Shown in pieces: positions 38,151-59,082 of a stretch of 64,000 nt of DNA; the stretch's first letter is position 1; each line of letters begins with the position of its first letter. Both the position numbers and the translations under genes were made by a program. The notes below the pieces were generated by a model. The model saw only the letters and a program-made list of their open reading frames with translations, made no database searches and was not told where the DNA came from. The stretch spans positions 434,001 to 498,000 of the forward strand of contig JADFUC010000961.1 in NCBI GenBank assembly GCA_019722365.1, read 5' to 3'. Source of the DNA: Lithospermum erythrorhizon. Taxonomy: Eukaryota > Streptophyta > Magnoliopsida > Boraginales > Boraginaceae.

Positions 38151-39750
38151 AATCACAGGTGTAAAGGAATCAAAATTTTCTCGGGAATAGGATGAGCCAA
38201 AGGGACCACTCCGGAACCACGAGATGAAGAAGTCTCCTTCCGAGCACATCTAGCATGTTTTGGGTCCCTATCCTCTGCAGAATTGTCCAGAGAACGCTTC
38301 CTCTTGGTAGAACCCGATGACTCGAAAACCAAAGGAGAAGGATGCATGCCCGTAGAAAGACTCTTCCCTTTACCATGCTTCTTAGGCGGACAAAGAGGAA
38401 CATCAGATGAAAAGAACTGTTGAGCCACGATTTATAACCAACGGGCTGGCTATTCAAAGTGGCGTCACACAGGAATATTTGTTGCACTTGCTACAGATAA
38501 GGCGCTTCTTTGTTGCACGAATTTGTGGCCCATGAACAAATGCATTTATCTACCGAATGCTTCTTGGTAAGACCGATGCGGCGGTATATAGCTAAGCTAC
38601 TTGGAAGCGTGGGGTTGTAAAGGCTCTGGCCCTTGAATTATGAACTGACTACATGCGTCACTACGGCCGTTCAGCGGTAACATGAACCAACTCTATGGCA
38701 CGATCATGAGCGCATGTAAGCTCACTTTGTCGTAAAAAGAAATGGAATCCTACCGATCGGTGAGTAGCCTTCCAAATCACCGAGCATGAAAGAAATGCGT
38801 GCGAGCATCACTTGAGGAATAAAAGCACCTCTGCGCTTTCATGATACTCGCCGTGAAGGATCGTCCGGTTTATTAGTGGCCGTGTTCAAAGCATGAAATA
38901 AGCCCCCATCCAACCAAAGAGATAATGAGCAGGAAAGCATGCTTGGAAAGCTAAAGGATCATCAAAAAGTGATATTTGGGATAAACTTCCTAGATACAGG
39001 ACGGAAGGAGGCTGGTGGAGCCTTGCGACCCTGGCCCATAATGCTAGCCATCTTAAATACACATGCACCAATAAAGCCCAAGGGCTCAGCAGAAGTACAA
39101 ACACACATAACCAGCAAGATAGGAAGGCCGCACAATAAACCTCTTCTTCCAAATCAGCGTCGATTTCCAAAACGTCAAATGGATATCTGTCACGGGAATC
39201 CCAAGGACGGCGACAAAGAACGGTTGGTCCACGAGGACAAACAGATCCAGGGGCTGTCTTAGTAGAGCTGCAGTGACTCGCCGTGACCTATAGGTGCCGA
39301 ACAGACAAATTTCAAAGCCAATCCCGTGCGAGGCAGTTTCTTTCTATCCGGGAGGCTGAGAAGCGAGCGGTGATAACCCAAAGCGGCCCGATGAGGATCG
39401 AGGAATTACGGTATCCTTATCCAGGGCGAACTGAAACACTCAGCGAGAGGGGCGAGCTTCCATCAAACAAGCTGACGATCCCAGAAAGATCCCAAGGAAA
39501 AACCGATAAGTCCGGTAGGAGATATAGATAATTCACCTTGGGGAATGATGAGAGTGTTGGTAGATGGGCACCAATTCTCACAAAAGGCCTTCAGAAAAGC
39601 ATCTGAGTCATAAACACAAAGGGAAGCTTTCACTGCATTAGATAGCAATGAGAGCATCAAGGATAGCCACGGCGGCTAAACGCGTCTCGCCCGTTCCGGT
39701 AACTAGGAATACCTCCAAAGTGGCCAAATATTCAAGAGGCCTAGATTTGA
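38150..39750 (-). pseudogene. Antisense ORF with plant mobile domain (PMD), decayed
   Basis: Three minus-strand segments fit one protein. At 39660-39463: KASLCVYDSDAFLKAFCENW then CPSTNTL and QGELSIS, the N-terminal part of the plant mobile domain. At 39170-38886: CAAFLSCWLCVFVL and CFPAHYLFGWMGAYF, the central and C-terminal PMD parts. At 38428-38153: a Ser/Lys/Arg-rich tail with KRKRSLDNSAEDRDPKHAR and VPLAHPIPE. Frames differ between the segments, so it is broken. PMDs occur in host silencing proteins of the MAIL1/MAIN type and in plant transposons; antisense accessory ORFs with PMD have been described in Tat-lineage elements (from memory). It lies opposite to gag-pol. A further minus ORF at 40092-39772 could be an upstream part but has no recognisable motif. 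Confidence 0.7.
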
Positions 39751-40129
39751 TACGTCCTAGTAGATATCATACTACCTAGAAACAAGCCAATAGGAGGGTC
39801 GAGAGAAATCTGCATCTGGTAACTCACAGACCAAATGAAGCCTTCTCACGAACAGAAGACCAATTGCGAACTCTGCAACTACGATGTAAATCGAGCCCCA
39901 TGCAGCAGCATGACCTTTATATAATGAAGTGTAAGCTACCAGAGTCGTGACTTTATCTTCCTCCGGACCCACCATACGCAAAGTGGAGAAATCAGTACCC
40001 GGAATAGTCTCGAGAGAGAGAGGGTAACCATAAGCGGAAAGGCGAAAGAAATAAAAAGCGACAAACCAAAAAAAGGTGATGGCTGAAGGCAAGGCACAAG
40101 CACAAGCAAATCAAGATAAATCAAGCCAT

Positions 40130-43100
40130 GAGGAGTGCAATATGATACACCCTACACTTGAAAGAAAGATAAGCACAGAACTCCAAGGACTCACAGCGGT
40201 CAAAGGGCGCTATCCCACTTTCTCATGAGGGAGTATCGACATCACGCAGGTAAGAGTAGCAGTGGGAGAAGAATGATCGTCTCAAACTCTTGAATTACTC
40301 ACACTATTAAACCAAATCAAGAAAATTTGAGAGTCAAAACAAACACCCAAGAAAGAAGGTTGGAAAGCAAGTAGGAGCGTTCTCTTTGCTGCGTCCACAA
40401 ACAAAGGAGTTAGGCGAGACAAGGACTGAAAAACCAAAATAAAATCAATTCCAAGAAGCGAAATGGTCAAAAGCAGGGGAGAGAAACGTTACCGTACTCA
40501 CTCAATACCACTAAAACCCATGGTTGCTCAGACCAAAGGTATTGGGGTATAGGGATATATATACTACCTACCTACAAGAGCTATGACCAAAAGCAAGCAG
40601 AGCATATCGACAAAGGGCGTTAAGCACATGCCCGATATCCCAGTCACGAAGCTTCGACCCACAAAAAAAAAAAATAAATAAAGCAAGTGATAGCGAGGAA
40701 GAGGAAGGAAATGCATAAAATAAGTTCTAAAGTCCATTCTACATGCAAGTTTCAACTTTCATGAATGCAAAGGGTACACAAGTGCAGAAGCCAAATAAAA
40801 AAGAAGTCAAAAAGCAAACAATGGGCAGAAATCTGCATGCAGACGTTCCTGAGAATACAGCAGGAGTCTAAACTATCCACAAAATTCTAGAAAAAATGAT
40901 CACAAACTAGACTCAGAGACAATTATGGAAGTCGAATCGCGCCCCAAATCGGAGTCTGAGCTAAGAGAAACAATTCCTCTGTGAGGATTTAGCAATTAAT
41001 CCAGTTTCGACCCCCCCAAAGTCCAGGCTTCAGGGCTCATATCTCGACTTCGAGAAGAAGCGGGAAGACTTCTACCTATCAAAACGACAAATCTCGTAAC
41101 AAAATTTAGCGAGACATGTAAAGAAATCTCCAAAGCAGATAGCGATACAAAAAGTTATGGGTGTTACGGTGAAAACGGTCTGCAGTTTTTGAACCGAAAT
41201 CTTAATTTTTGCGAAATTGTTTCTATAGTTTAGAATACAAAGCCAAATATCAAGATTTTTGTATCATCAAAATTAGTACATGGAATCAATTGGTGATCCT
41301 GGCCCTGACAAAAAGCCAAGTTGAGTCAAACATTCACATGATGCGTCACAAAATATACAAAGTTTTATTTTATGATGAATTAATTAAAGTGTGAAGATCA
41401 TCAAGAAGCGTGAACTGATATCGTGAATCTGCACAATCAAACAAATTATTGAGAAAAGTATAAAGTTACTAACTTTATTGATGAAACAAGATTCTTCAAA
41501 AAGTAATAAACTTTGATGGAAATCCTCAACACCCCAATCGCGCAACATGAAGAGATGTTAGTATGATTACATAATATAAAAACATTAAAATGTATCAAGT
41601 TATACGAAAGAAGAAAATCAAAAAAAATCCTGCAAACTCACACAGGAACGCGGCCGGGCAGGGAAGAAAAGATGAAATTTTATTTTGTCTGTCACAAATG
41701 CTTAAATAGACAAAGCCTAATCAACCTTAAGACTTAAAAATAATTTAGATTTCTTCTATGACAAATAAAAGCTTCGTGTTGAAGTTAGAGATAACATTCA
41801 GAGTTTGAAAATTATCAAAGAAAATAAATGGGTGGCGAAGAATTTTCAAGTGAAAATTTATCCCAAATATTTATCGGTTAACCAAATAAACCCGATGCCG
41901 GAGCCGGAGAAAATTACGGAAAAAATAGAGTTTAACTTTAGCAAGCTCTAAAATTAAAATAATTACAAAATACGTGAGGTCAAAGATTAATTATTTTAAA
42001 TATTAACATGACTTAATTCATGTTAAAATTGCAAATAATTCCATTAAATCATGAAGGTTGGGATAATATAAATGCATTGAGTCTGAAATTACTAAACATG
42101 GTATTTATGTTAGTAGTAAACTCTAGAAAATTAATTCTTATTAAATCCTCTGGTCGAAATTAAAATGAGATCACTTGTATTATATCACTAATTAATGTTA
42201 ACTTATTAAATCCCCAGACAAATAAGTTTTTTATTAAAATCCTCTGCCGATATGAATTAATGGATTTAACATGTACTAAATTATGATAACAAATAAACAA
42301 TGCAATAAATCTAAATAGTCAGCCATCTAACAAATGAGTTTAATAAGGGTGCGATCATATAAGTCTGAAAAATCTGTAACACAAATGTCATCCTTAGAAA
42401 TTACTCAATGACATGGATGATTAGACCAGACATGATATTTATTACAGTTGTAGTAAGTCCCAAATATTAATCTGACTGGACACTCGGCCCCGAAATGCTT
42501 AACGAGGACGAAGATGTGTACTAAATTCATGGGAAGCAAGTCCAATATACAAGCGCTCATCCAACCAGGCGGATGTCGTCAAAATAAAGACTCGAAAAGC
42601 AATCTGGCGTTGAAAAAGTCTTGCTGTAGGTCGAACCCAACTGGCTAGCGATATGTGCGAGGTTTGGTAGGGGCAATATGTGGCTCAAAATGAAATTGAA
42701 ACCACAGGGGTTTCAAATAAGACTCCAAAAAGTTATAGTTTAAGCTGAGAGCTAAAATTCTGTGATTAGAATCAAGATCGAAGTTATGTGGTTCAAAATC
42801 GAGCTCAGGTCCGGGATCAATGAAATGTGTTGACCCTGAAAAGACCTTGAGCCTTCTTTACAAAAGAGTTGCCTATTTTGATGCTGATTATAATTCTAAA
42901 ATTCAAATAGGTCTAGATCTTTGCATCCAAGTCGATGTTAAGTCATTGATCAGCTGAAAATTAAACCCGATAATGATATGACATTTGAAGCCAGAAGACT
43001 ATAAGCCCCCCCATTTGGCGAAGCTGATGATACAAAAAATCCACAACCACGTCATTCATCAAGAAGCCACTTGAGAAAATCTGAGGAGAAAACACCAGAT

Positions 43101-43480
43101 TTCTACATGTTAAATCTTTCGGGCTTACCTCCGGTGGCAAAATAGGCTCCACGGGAAATCTGAGATTATTGCACAAATGCAATAATTTTTCAACAGAAAC
43201 AAAAATATGATGAATCGACAAAATTTTCTCAAGAGCGCCTTGAATAGTCAAGATTAATCTACGTATCCCGATTATTCAAAACTTGGATGAACATCGATAA
43301 ATTTCGGTGATAATCATCAAATTCAGATAGGAATACAGCGTTCGGTCCATAGCTAGATTCACAGGAGGCTCTGTGCTAAAGCTCTACATGCAGTTGATTG
43401 GTATCTCATCAACAAAGGTTGGAAAGCTTACGCCTTAAATGCGATCATACCTACCCAATGACAAGGCGCTAAGACAGATT
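40130..43480. other. Gypsy 3' region, nothing identified
   Basis: AT-rich from 41100 to 42400. A 96-aa minus ORF at 43251-42961 (containing PPEVSPKDLTCRNLVFSP) looks protein-like but I do not recognise it. It may be a fragment of another element. Confidence 0.3.
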
Positions 43481-44265
43481 GTGGTAAAAGCTAGAAGTAA
43501 CACTGCTTCAAGCTTAAATCAAGTCTAAGTGAGGCCAAATCTCATTAAGTCAGATCTGGGTGTATCACTTAAGTCAGCTCTGACTACGCGCGCTAAGGCG
43601 GCGTAGTATAAGCAAGCGTATTTAGCCGACAACTTGCTGCCATTCACTCCATCATTGAAGCTAAGATACATCTCGAATCAGTGTCACGTCAAGGCACTAA
43701 GTCCCGCTCAACGGCAAGTAACCTGTCGACTACATAGTCCACGCCTGGTGAAGTACCTCTGGTGATAAATCCAAAGTCCCACCGGTAGTATATAAAGCAA
43801 GTCTCATGTTTTATAGCGTTTGCGATGAAGTCCATCAAGTCTAAAGTAGACCCGGAGATCAAGTCAAGACCACGAATCAAGTCCATCTGACCAACACGGG
43901 GAATCTGTTGCTAAGGCTCGGCTCGGACCGTCGAGTCAAACCGGTCTACGTCCCGCCGGGGCCGGGACACGTATCCGGCTTTCGTAGAGCTCCCCATCCA
44001 AATCAAATCAAGCTCCAAGTTCAAGCCAAATCAACAAATAAAGCCGAGCTCATGCAAGCTCGATCAAAGACCCAAATCAAGTTAAGTCAAGCAAGCCAAA
44101 CATCTCCACAGGCGTCAAATAGCAGCAAGAACTTTATAGTTTAGACGATCAGATCTCTTCGATTTGATAAAGCACATACATTGAAATTTTTCTCCTCTGA
44201 TGGATTTTATTTTATACCCGAAAAAATCTTCTTTCCATTACAATCCTATGTCCTTGTATGTTAAA
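43480..44265 (+). repeat. Gypsy 3' LTR
   Basis: Shares TTAAATCAAGT, TTAAGTCAG, AATCAAGTCCATCTGACC, GGCTCGGACC, CGTAGAGCTC and CTTCGATTTGATAAA in order with 31340-31900. A TATA-like GTATATAAAGC lies at about 43787. The start is approximate. Confidence 0.7.
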
Positions 44266-45482
44266 TTCTTGATCCATGTCTGCCATGGTAAATGACTAAA
44301 GCAGCTATACATGCATATAAGTTAGAACTAAAGAGAAGGTAACAATATACTTTCAACTAGATACACAACAGCTATTGACCAGTGAATTTAGATATGATGA
44401 CTCTAAATATGGCTTCTGGACTTTGTTGTTGTGTGAACTCAACAAATCTCATTTCTATTTTCTTTGAAACCCAACAAATAATACTGCAATGTTCTAGTAC
44501 CACAGAGAGCAAATAAGATGAGAAATGCCTTTTTCTTTCTTTTGATTGGAACTGTGAGAATGCAGGATATTTACCATTAATACTCGACAAAAATTGACTT
44601 GAGATAATTGCACGGACAGTTATTGAAATTTGACAAAAGTCTGAAATTTATATTAATCATCATAGTTTGATTTTTTGCACATGTAGCACTTGAGGTTACA
44701 TAAATATTGCATATATAATCAATATCTTTAACAAAATATACATACTAATGGGTTCCATGTATATTTCTTCATGGATATCTCCAAATTTATTTATTTGATG
44801 TACTTGGTTGGGGTTGGGAGTCTACCGCCTTCACATAGGCCTAAACATCACATACAAAATGTCTCATTCTGTAAAAGATAATTACCCTCCACTACTTGCA
44901 AAGTGATTTGATGTTTACTTCACAATAAAATGCCTCTAAAGAAGTTTCTACCCGATCTATAAAAACATGTTGGAGGAGGAGATCGGATTGTACATGACCT
45001 TCATAAAATAGTGTGAAAATCGTTTCCGAATTGACCAATGATGAAGTGCAAACTTCATCTACAACTTCACAATAAATAAGTATACAAAAGTTTGATAGAA
45101 CACATAAAATAATACACATAAAATTTCATGTATACCGTGCTTCCTTTTCAATTACACCAGGAAGAATGGGGTCATACACAAACTTTCACATCCAACAAAA
45201 ATACTCATACATTCATACCATACCCATTCCCATCCTTTTGCTGCCAAAGGAATAAGGAAACTAACATCTGTAAATTCTCTCAATCTTAACCTTTAGCAAA
45301 CTTCCCAAATTTATCGTATGGCGACGAAGTCCATCCTTCGTATTCACCACCTATGCATCTCATCCAAGTGCAGCCACCATCTTCACTCTGGTCCAAGTCG
45401 GTACATCAGCAAAAAAAACCAAGCCACTTCTTCTCGAGAAGACCTTTTATGCATTATAGTTCAACCAAATTAGTGGAACTGG
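44266..45482. other. Intergenic and TFCD 3' flank
   Basis: No gene is supported. The TFCD 3' untranslated region should lie just left of 45483, but I could not fix its end; several AATAAA-like sites exist on the minus strand. Confidence 0.4.
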
Positions 45483-54757
<9,275 letters not shown>

Positions 54758-54870
54758 AGATAATATTGAAATCTTCAATGAAGTTGAAAATGGTGCTTGG
54801 TTTTTGAAAGTTTATGCAGATTTTGATTGATTTTAGTGATGAATTAAGGTGTAGCCGAAAGAAATGAAGT

Positions 54871-55780
54871 GTAACGACCCGGCCTTGTTGAATATCTGGC
54901 CCCTGGTCACTAGGCCTATGAACGTCCGGATCGGTTAAGAAGTGGGACGGATATGTCAAATTGATTGGGCCCCACCCAGTCCGATTCGATCCCATTCAAT
55001 ATTTCGTAAGGGAAGAGATTCGCCTCGACCCTGATCGAACCCCTTTAGCTCCCTATTAACGCCAGACGCTTCATATAAATTAATTCACGCACACCATAAT
55101 TAACGAATTTCGCTATAAACGTAGATCGAAAAACCGCGATAATACAACCTCATAAACACGCTATTTCCTAACATAATCACACCAAGCTCCACAACACTCA
55201 AGCACAACTTTAAACTAACACTAAACCCTCGGCTAAAACATTCACAACATAAGAAACTATTATTGAGTAATACCATATTAAAAACATACGACAAACATAG
55301 TTAAAAACATAATAATAGTAACGTGAAATATTTTCTGCCGCATTTACAATCTGTTTTAAACCAACGAATTTCAAACATAACATTTAAATGTAAATCGCTC
55401 AAACATCAAAGTACATAAATAAAAACATTGTTCAAAATGGCACATCATACATGAGTACCATTATCTTATTCATGTGTTTTTCTTTAAATATTCTTCTGAA
55501 TACCGATCAAGTTCCTGTGGGCATCATCAAGTATACGCAAAGTGGCGAGACAAGATTATCCTCGAGTCTCAATAATACGGCAAGAATGAGGTGGAAGTAA
55601 ATGTGAAGCGAGCCTGTGACGTGGTCATGTGATTCACCTATACGGATCCCATCGCCTCATCTCTGCTCAACATCCTTCCTTGTCCTTCATCATCGACATC
55701 CGCGCGCAATCCGCTTATCTCCGCCTTTCATCTCATTCACTTACCCTTCTTCAATAATACGCTCGCTCAAGCAACAACAT
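54871..55780 (+). repeat. Possible LTR-like sequence upstream of TFCD
   Basis: Starts TGTAACGACCCGGCC, a common start of plant gypsy LTRs, about 110 bp upstream of the TFCD start codon. A CATATAAATTAATTC lies at about 55070. No primer site or partner copy was found, so the class is a guess. If real, it sits where the TFCD promoter should be. Confidence 0.3.
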
Positions 55781-55782
55781 CT

Positions 55783-56097
55783 TCAAAGTATCACTAGTGA
55801 ACGCCATGGTGCCAACATCGGCTCTATCAAATAAGCCGCGGGTCGATGCCTCACCTGAGCAAACTGGACAGATCTCATCCCCGCACATACCGTACCCAAC
55901 CCACCGGATTCGACTTCGGGCTTTACATCCATCAGCTTCCAATTTAAAAGAGTAGTATCTGTAGCACTAGATTGAGAGTTAATTACAGATAGTTCATACA
56001 TACGATTATCATCCTCTAGATTAACATAATCATTAGATATACTAGCACTACCAATTTCACTTTGAATATTTTTACCAAGTTTACGTTTTGATGCCAT
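55783..56097 (-). pseudogene. Possible hAT transposase N-terminal remnant
   Basis: A start at 56097 gives MASKRKLGKNIQSEIGSAS, then YVNLEDDN, then a Ser/Thr-rich stretch. This is like the N-terminal region preceding the BED zinc finger in plant hAT (Ac-like) transposases. The following frame (to 55783) is degraded, with scattered Cys pairs that could be a decayed BED finger. No DDE core or dimerisation domain follows. Recognition is tentative. Confidence 0.35.
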
Positions 56098-56349
56098 TAA
56101 TTTAGAAAAATAAATATCACAATTAAATAAAAGATTTAATGGATGGTCGCACCGAACCTCGGCATGTAACAACGTAAAGATCAGACGCAAACTTAACAAG
56201 CCCAATGACTCTGAAAAAGAATCCTTACTCGATTGAATCCTGTACTCAATAAAATTCTTAGACTCTCAAAACAAACAAGTAATGAATATTGTAATCAAGA
56301 AAGTTATTGCTGGCTGGATTCAGATTACTTAAGAACCGACAAGTGAAGT

Positions 56350-56770
56350 CATGAGAAACGGGCGGAGGCGCTTTCGCCTTTTATAGATCCTCCAGCGACG
56401 CGGTACCACTCTCACCGATTGAAGAAAATAAAGTAATATTACTTAAAATCACATTTTTCAGAAGATTAAACGCTGTACCGCTTGATGAAACGGTACCACG
56501 CTAGTATAACATATCCGCTGGGAATAACGGGTACCGCTTCAACCAAACGGTACCACGCATGACCATAAAATTTCATAAAAAGTAGTCGCTGGAACTACCG
56601 CGGTAATCGCTTTCATTCAAATCCGCATCATTATCACGCGATCAAAAGCTCATAAAAAGTAGTCATTAACATTAACGTGGTATCGTTATCCAAACTGCAT
56701 TACGTGAAGACACAATAGCCGTTAACTAGCCATTATGAATTACCATGGTATCGCTTGCTAAACGTGTGCA
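56350..56770. repeat. Imperfect repeats with AAACGG and GGTACC motifs
   Basis: AAACGG occurs at 56356, 56488 and 56545 and recurs in the flanking region at about 58152 and 58199. It is embedded in a roughly 60-bp unit with TGTACCGCTT and ACGGTACCACGC (56473-56502 and 56529-56558). TCATAAAAAGTAGTC also occurs twice (56572, 56651). AAACGG is the known binding motif in Ac subterminal repeats, so this could be the subterminal part of the hAT remnant; that link is inference. Confidence 0.45.
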
Positions 56771-56904
56771 CCGCTTATAGCGTAAAATGTGTGTAGTTCG
56801 CTTTCTTGATCTATAAATGTAATTTCATTTTTCATTTTTAATAATCATGTTTCACAAATCACAAGTATCAACTTAATTCAAGTTCACAAATCACAAAGTT
56901 CACT

Positions 56905-57370
56905 ATGTCAAGAGAAAAATTCCAGAGGGGAGTAGGTCTTAAGGTTATCGTGCGATCCATCCGCCTCAGTGATCGTTACCTCTCGCCTTCGTCAGCGTGT
57001 CAACTTTCGGGCCGTATTTGGAAATGTGTTCAGTCAAGCCGACTTACTTCCAGCTTTACGACATCAAAATCTAAAATGGAAGCGCTCTTTATGGGATTTC
57101 AGCCTTAAACACACCATGATTACTTTACTGGACAAAGCGACTGACCATGAACATCACAACCCAACCGTCAGCGACTTTGTAACTTTCAGTTTCACCTCAG
57201 CGATCCGAACGAATTATCAGACGTATTCGTTGTCCAGATGTATGGTCTTACCCTTAAGCGAAAAAAAGACATCTATCTTAAACTACCTATTTCAAGTATT
57301 AATAAAAAGTTATTTCATTAGAAATGTTATTTCGTTCAATTTAAGTGCATTAAATCTGAGACAACGCTAA
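56905..57370 (+). other. Unrecognised overlapping ORFs
   Basis: Two overlapping plus-strand frames (56905-57108, MSREKFQRG...; 56969-57370, 133 aa) follow a CTATAAATG sequence at 56811 that could be a TATA box. I recognise no domain. The 3' part lies inside the repeat block that starts at about 57287, which argues against a real gene. Confidence 0.2.
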
Positions 57371-58930
57371 ACACCGCTTTAAGCAAAAAAATTATAAATC
57401 TTATAAACGTGGTACCGTCACCCAAACTACTACTCAACCCCCATACATTTAGCCTCGAACCGTATAGTGTCCAATAATCCCTTAACGGGAGTCAAGCAGG
57501 CCCCGGCCTGCTGGCGATCCCCTCACCCGCGAACTCACACCTGCCCGCCCGATTCGGATCCTCCCCCGCCCGGTTCGCTAGACACCACCAAAGCTTGGTC
57601 TTAGGGACGGCCTGATCAAGTGTAACGGATAATCCGCCAAAACCCAAACAAAGAAGCTCGCATTGGGTTCTATTGGGGTTCAGGAAATGCGAGCTTAATC
57701 GTAATTCGTAGTCCATTACATACCGACAAGAGAAAACAAGACTTGATTATTGCCGTTGATTATCAATCGGGCGGTAAACAATATTTGTAGACGTGCAAAA
57801 ACCGTAATTACACGATGAAGTACATACACCCGTTATTTGTTGTTTATAGATTTTACACATTTTCATGTATAAACTAACCTGTTAACCCGATACCCATTCG
57901 ATACTCGTCTAAAAAATCCGACTCCATGCCCACCCGACTAACATTCTGGTGGATTCAAGTAAAAAAATATTGTTCGATATCTAAAATATCCGAATAATTA
58001 CCCAATTATTAAAGTACCTACCCAATTGAATTACTCGATAATTGAAACAACCGAATAATTACCCAACTTGTTAATGTTCCTATTTGAAGTATTAATAAAA
58101 AGTTATTTCATTAGAAATGTTATTTGTTCAATTTTAAGAAAATGTAATTTGTTCAATTTTAAGGTAATAAACGGTACAACGCTAAACACCGTTAAATCCA
58201 AACGGGGTACCGTTTAAGCAAAAAAAAATTATAAATCTTATAAACGCGTACTGGCCGCCCAACCACTACCAACCCCCATACGAAAGCCTCGAATCAATAA
58301 AAGTTCAATAACTCTTTAACAAGTCGGCCATACCCTGGCTTGCTAAGTGATCCTCGACCGCCGAACATGCTTAAGCACGGGCCCGCCTCGATTCGATCCT
58401 CCTGCCTGCCTCGTTAATAACGACTCAAAGCCAAGTCTTGGGGACGGCTCTGGATCGTCAGAATGGATAATCCGCCAAAATCCAAACAAAGAAGTCGTCA
58501 GTCTCTATCGGGGGTTTAGATCATGAAATGACTGGTAATTCGTGTCCGTTAGATACTCGACAAGAGAAAACAAGACTTGATTATTGCTTGGTTGATTATC
58601 GAATCAAGGGTAAACAATATGTAGATGCTCAAAAAAACCAGGTAATTACACGATGAAGTACATACAATCTCGTTATTCATAGCTTTATAGATTTTGTTAC
58701 ATTTTCATGTATAAACCAACCTCGTTAACCAGAGCACCCATTCGATACTGCCTAAAAATCCCACCCATGCCCACCCGACTAACATCAAGTGTAGATTCAA
58801 GTAAAAAATATCGTTTCCAATACCTAAACATCCGAATAATTACCCAATTATTAAAGTACCTACCCAATCAATTGGCATCGAGCATTTCAAAACAACCGAA
58901 TAATTACCCAACTTGTTAATGTTCTACCCA
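57287..58930 (+). repeat. Roughly 790-bp direct tandem duplication
   Basis: Copy 1 (57287-58078) and copy 2 (58079-58930) share AAGTATTAATAAAAAGTTAT, GAGAAAACAAGACTTGATTA, ATTACACGATGAAGTACATA, CACCCGACTAACAT and CGAATAATTACCCAA in the same order and spacing. They differ by many small indels. TACCCAA/ACCCGA runs near the unit ends resemble subterminal sequence of some plant hAT elements (inference). Confidence 0.88.
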
Positions 58931-59082
58931 ATCGAGTTACTCATACCTGCTCGATAACACCATCATTAAACCGACCAACCAACCTTGGGCACCTCGTATC
59001 CTAGTCAGCTTTAGTAAGTACTTTGGCAAAGTACACTAGATCATACACTTGTCTTCCTCCACCACTCCCATCCCACCCTAGC

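Larger units (their letters stand above)
31255..44265 (+). mobile_element. Degenerate Ty3/gypsy element, Tat/Retand-like, with antisense ORF
   Basis: Related sequences at about 31255-31909 plus 32927-33020 (left) and about 43480-44265 (right) are the two LTRs; both share AATCAAGTCCATCTGACC and CTTCGATTTGATAAA and lie about 12 kb apart. Between them on the plus strand are gag and protease remnants. An array of GCATGAGGATAA repeats and a minus-strand plant-mobile-domain ORF follow. This order (gag-pol, then tandem repeats and an antisense accessory ORF before the 3' LTR) fits the Tat lineage. I could not read reverse transcriptase, RNase H or integrase in any frame, so the element looks non-autonomous. 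Exact ends are uncertain. Confidence 0.72.
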
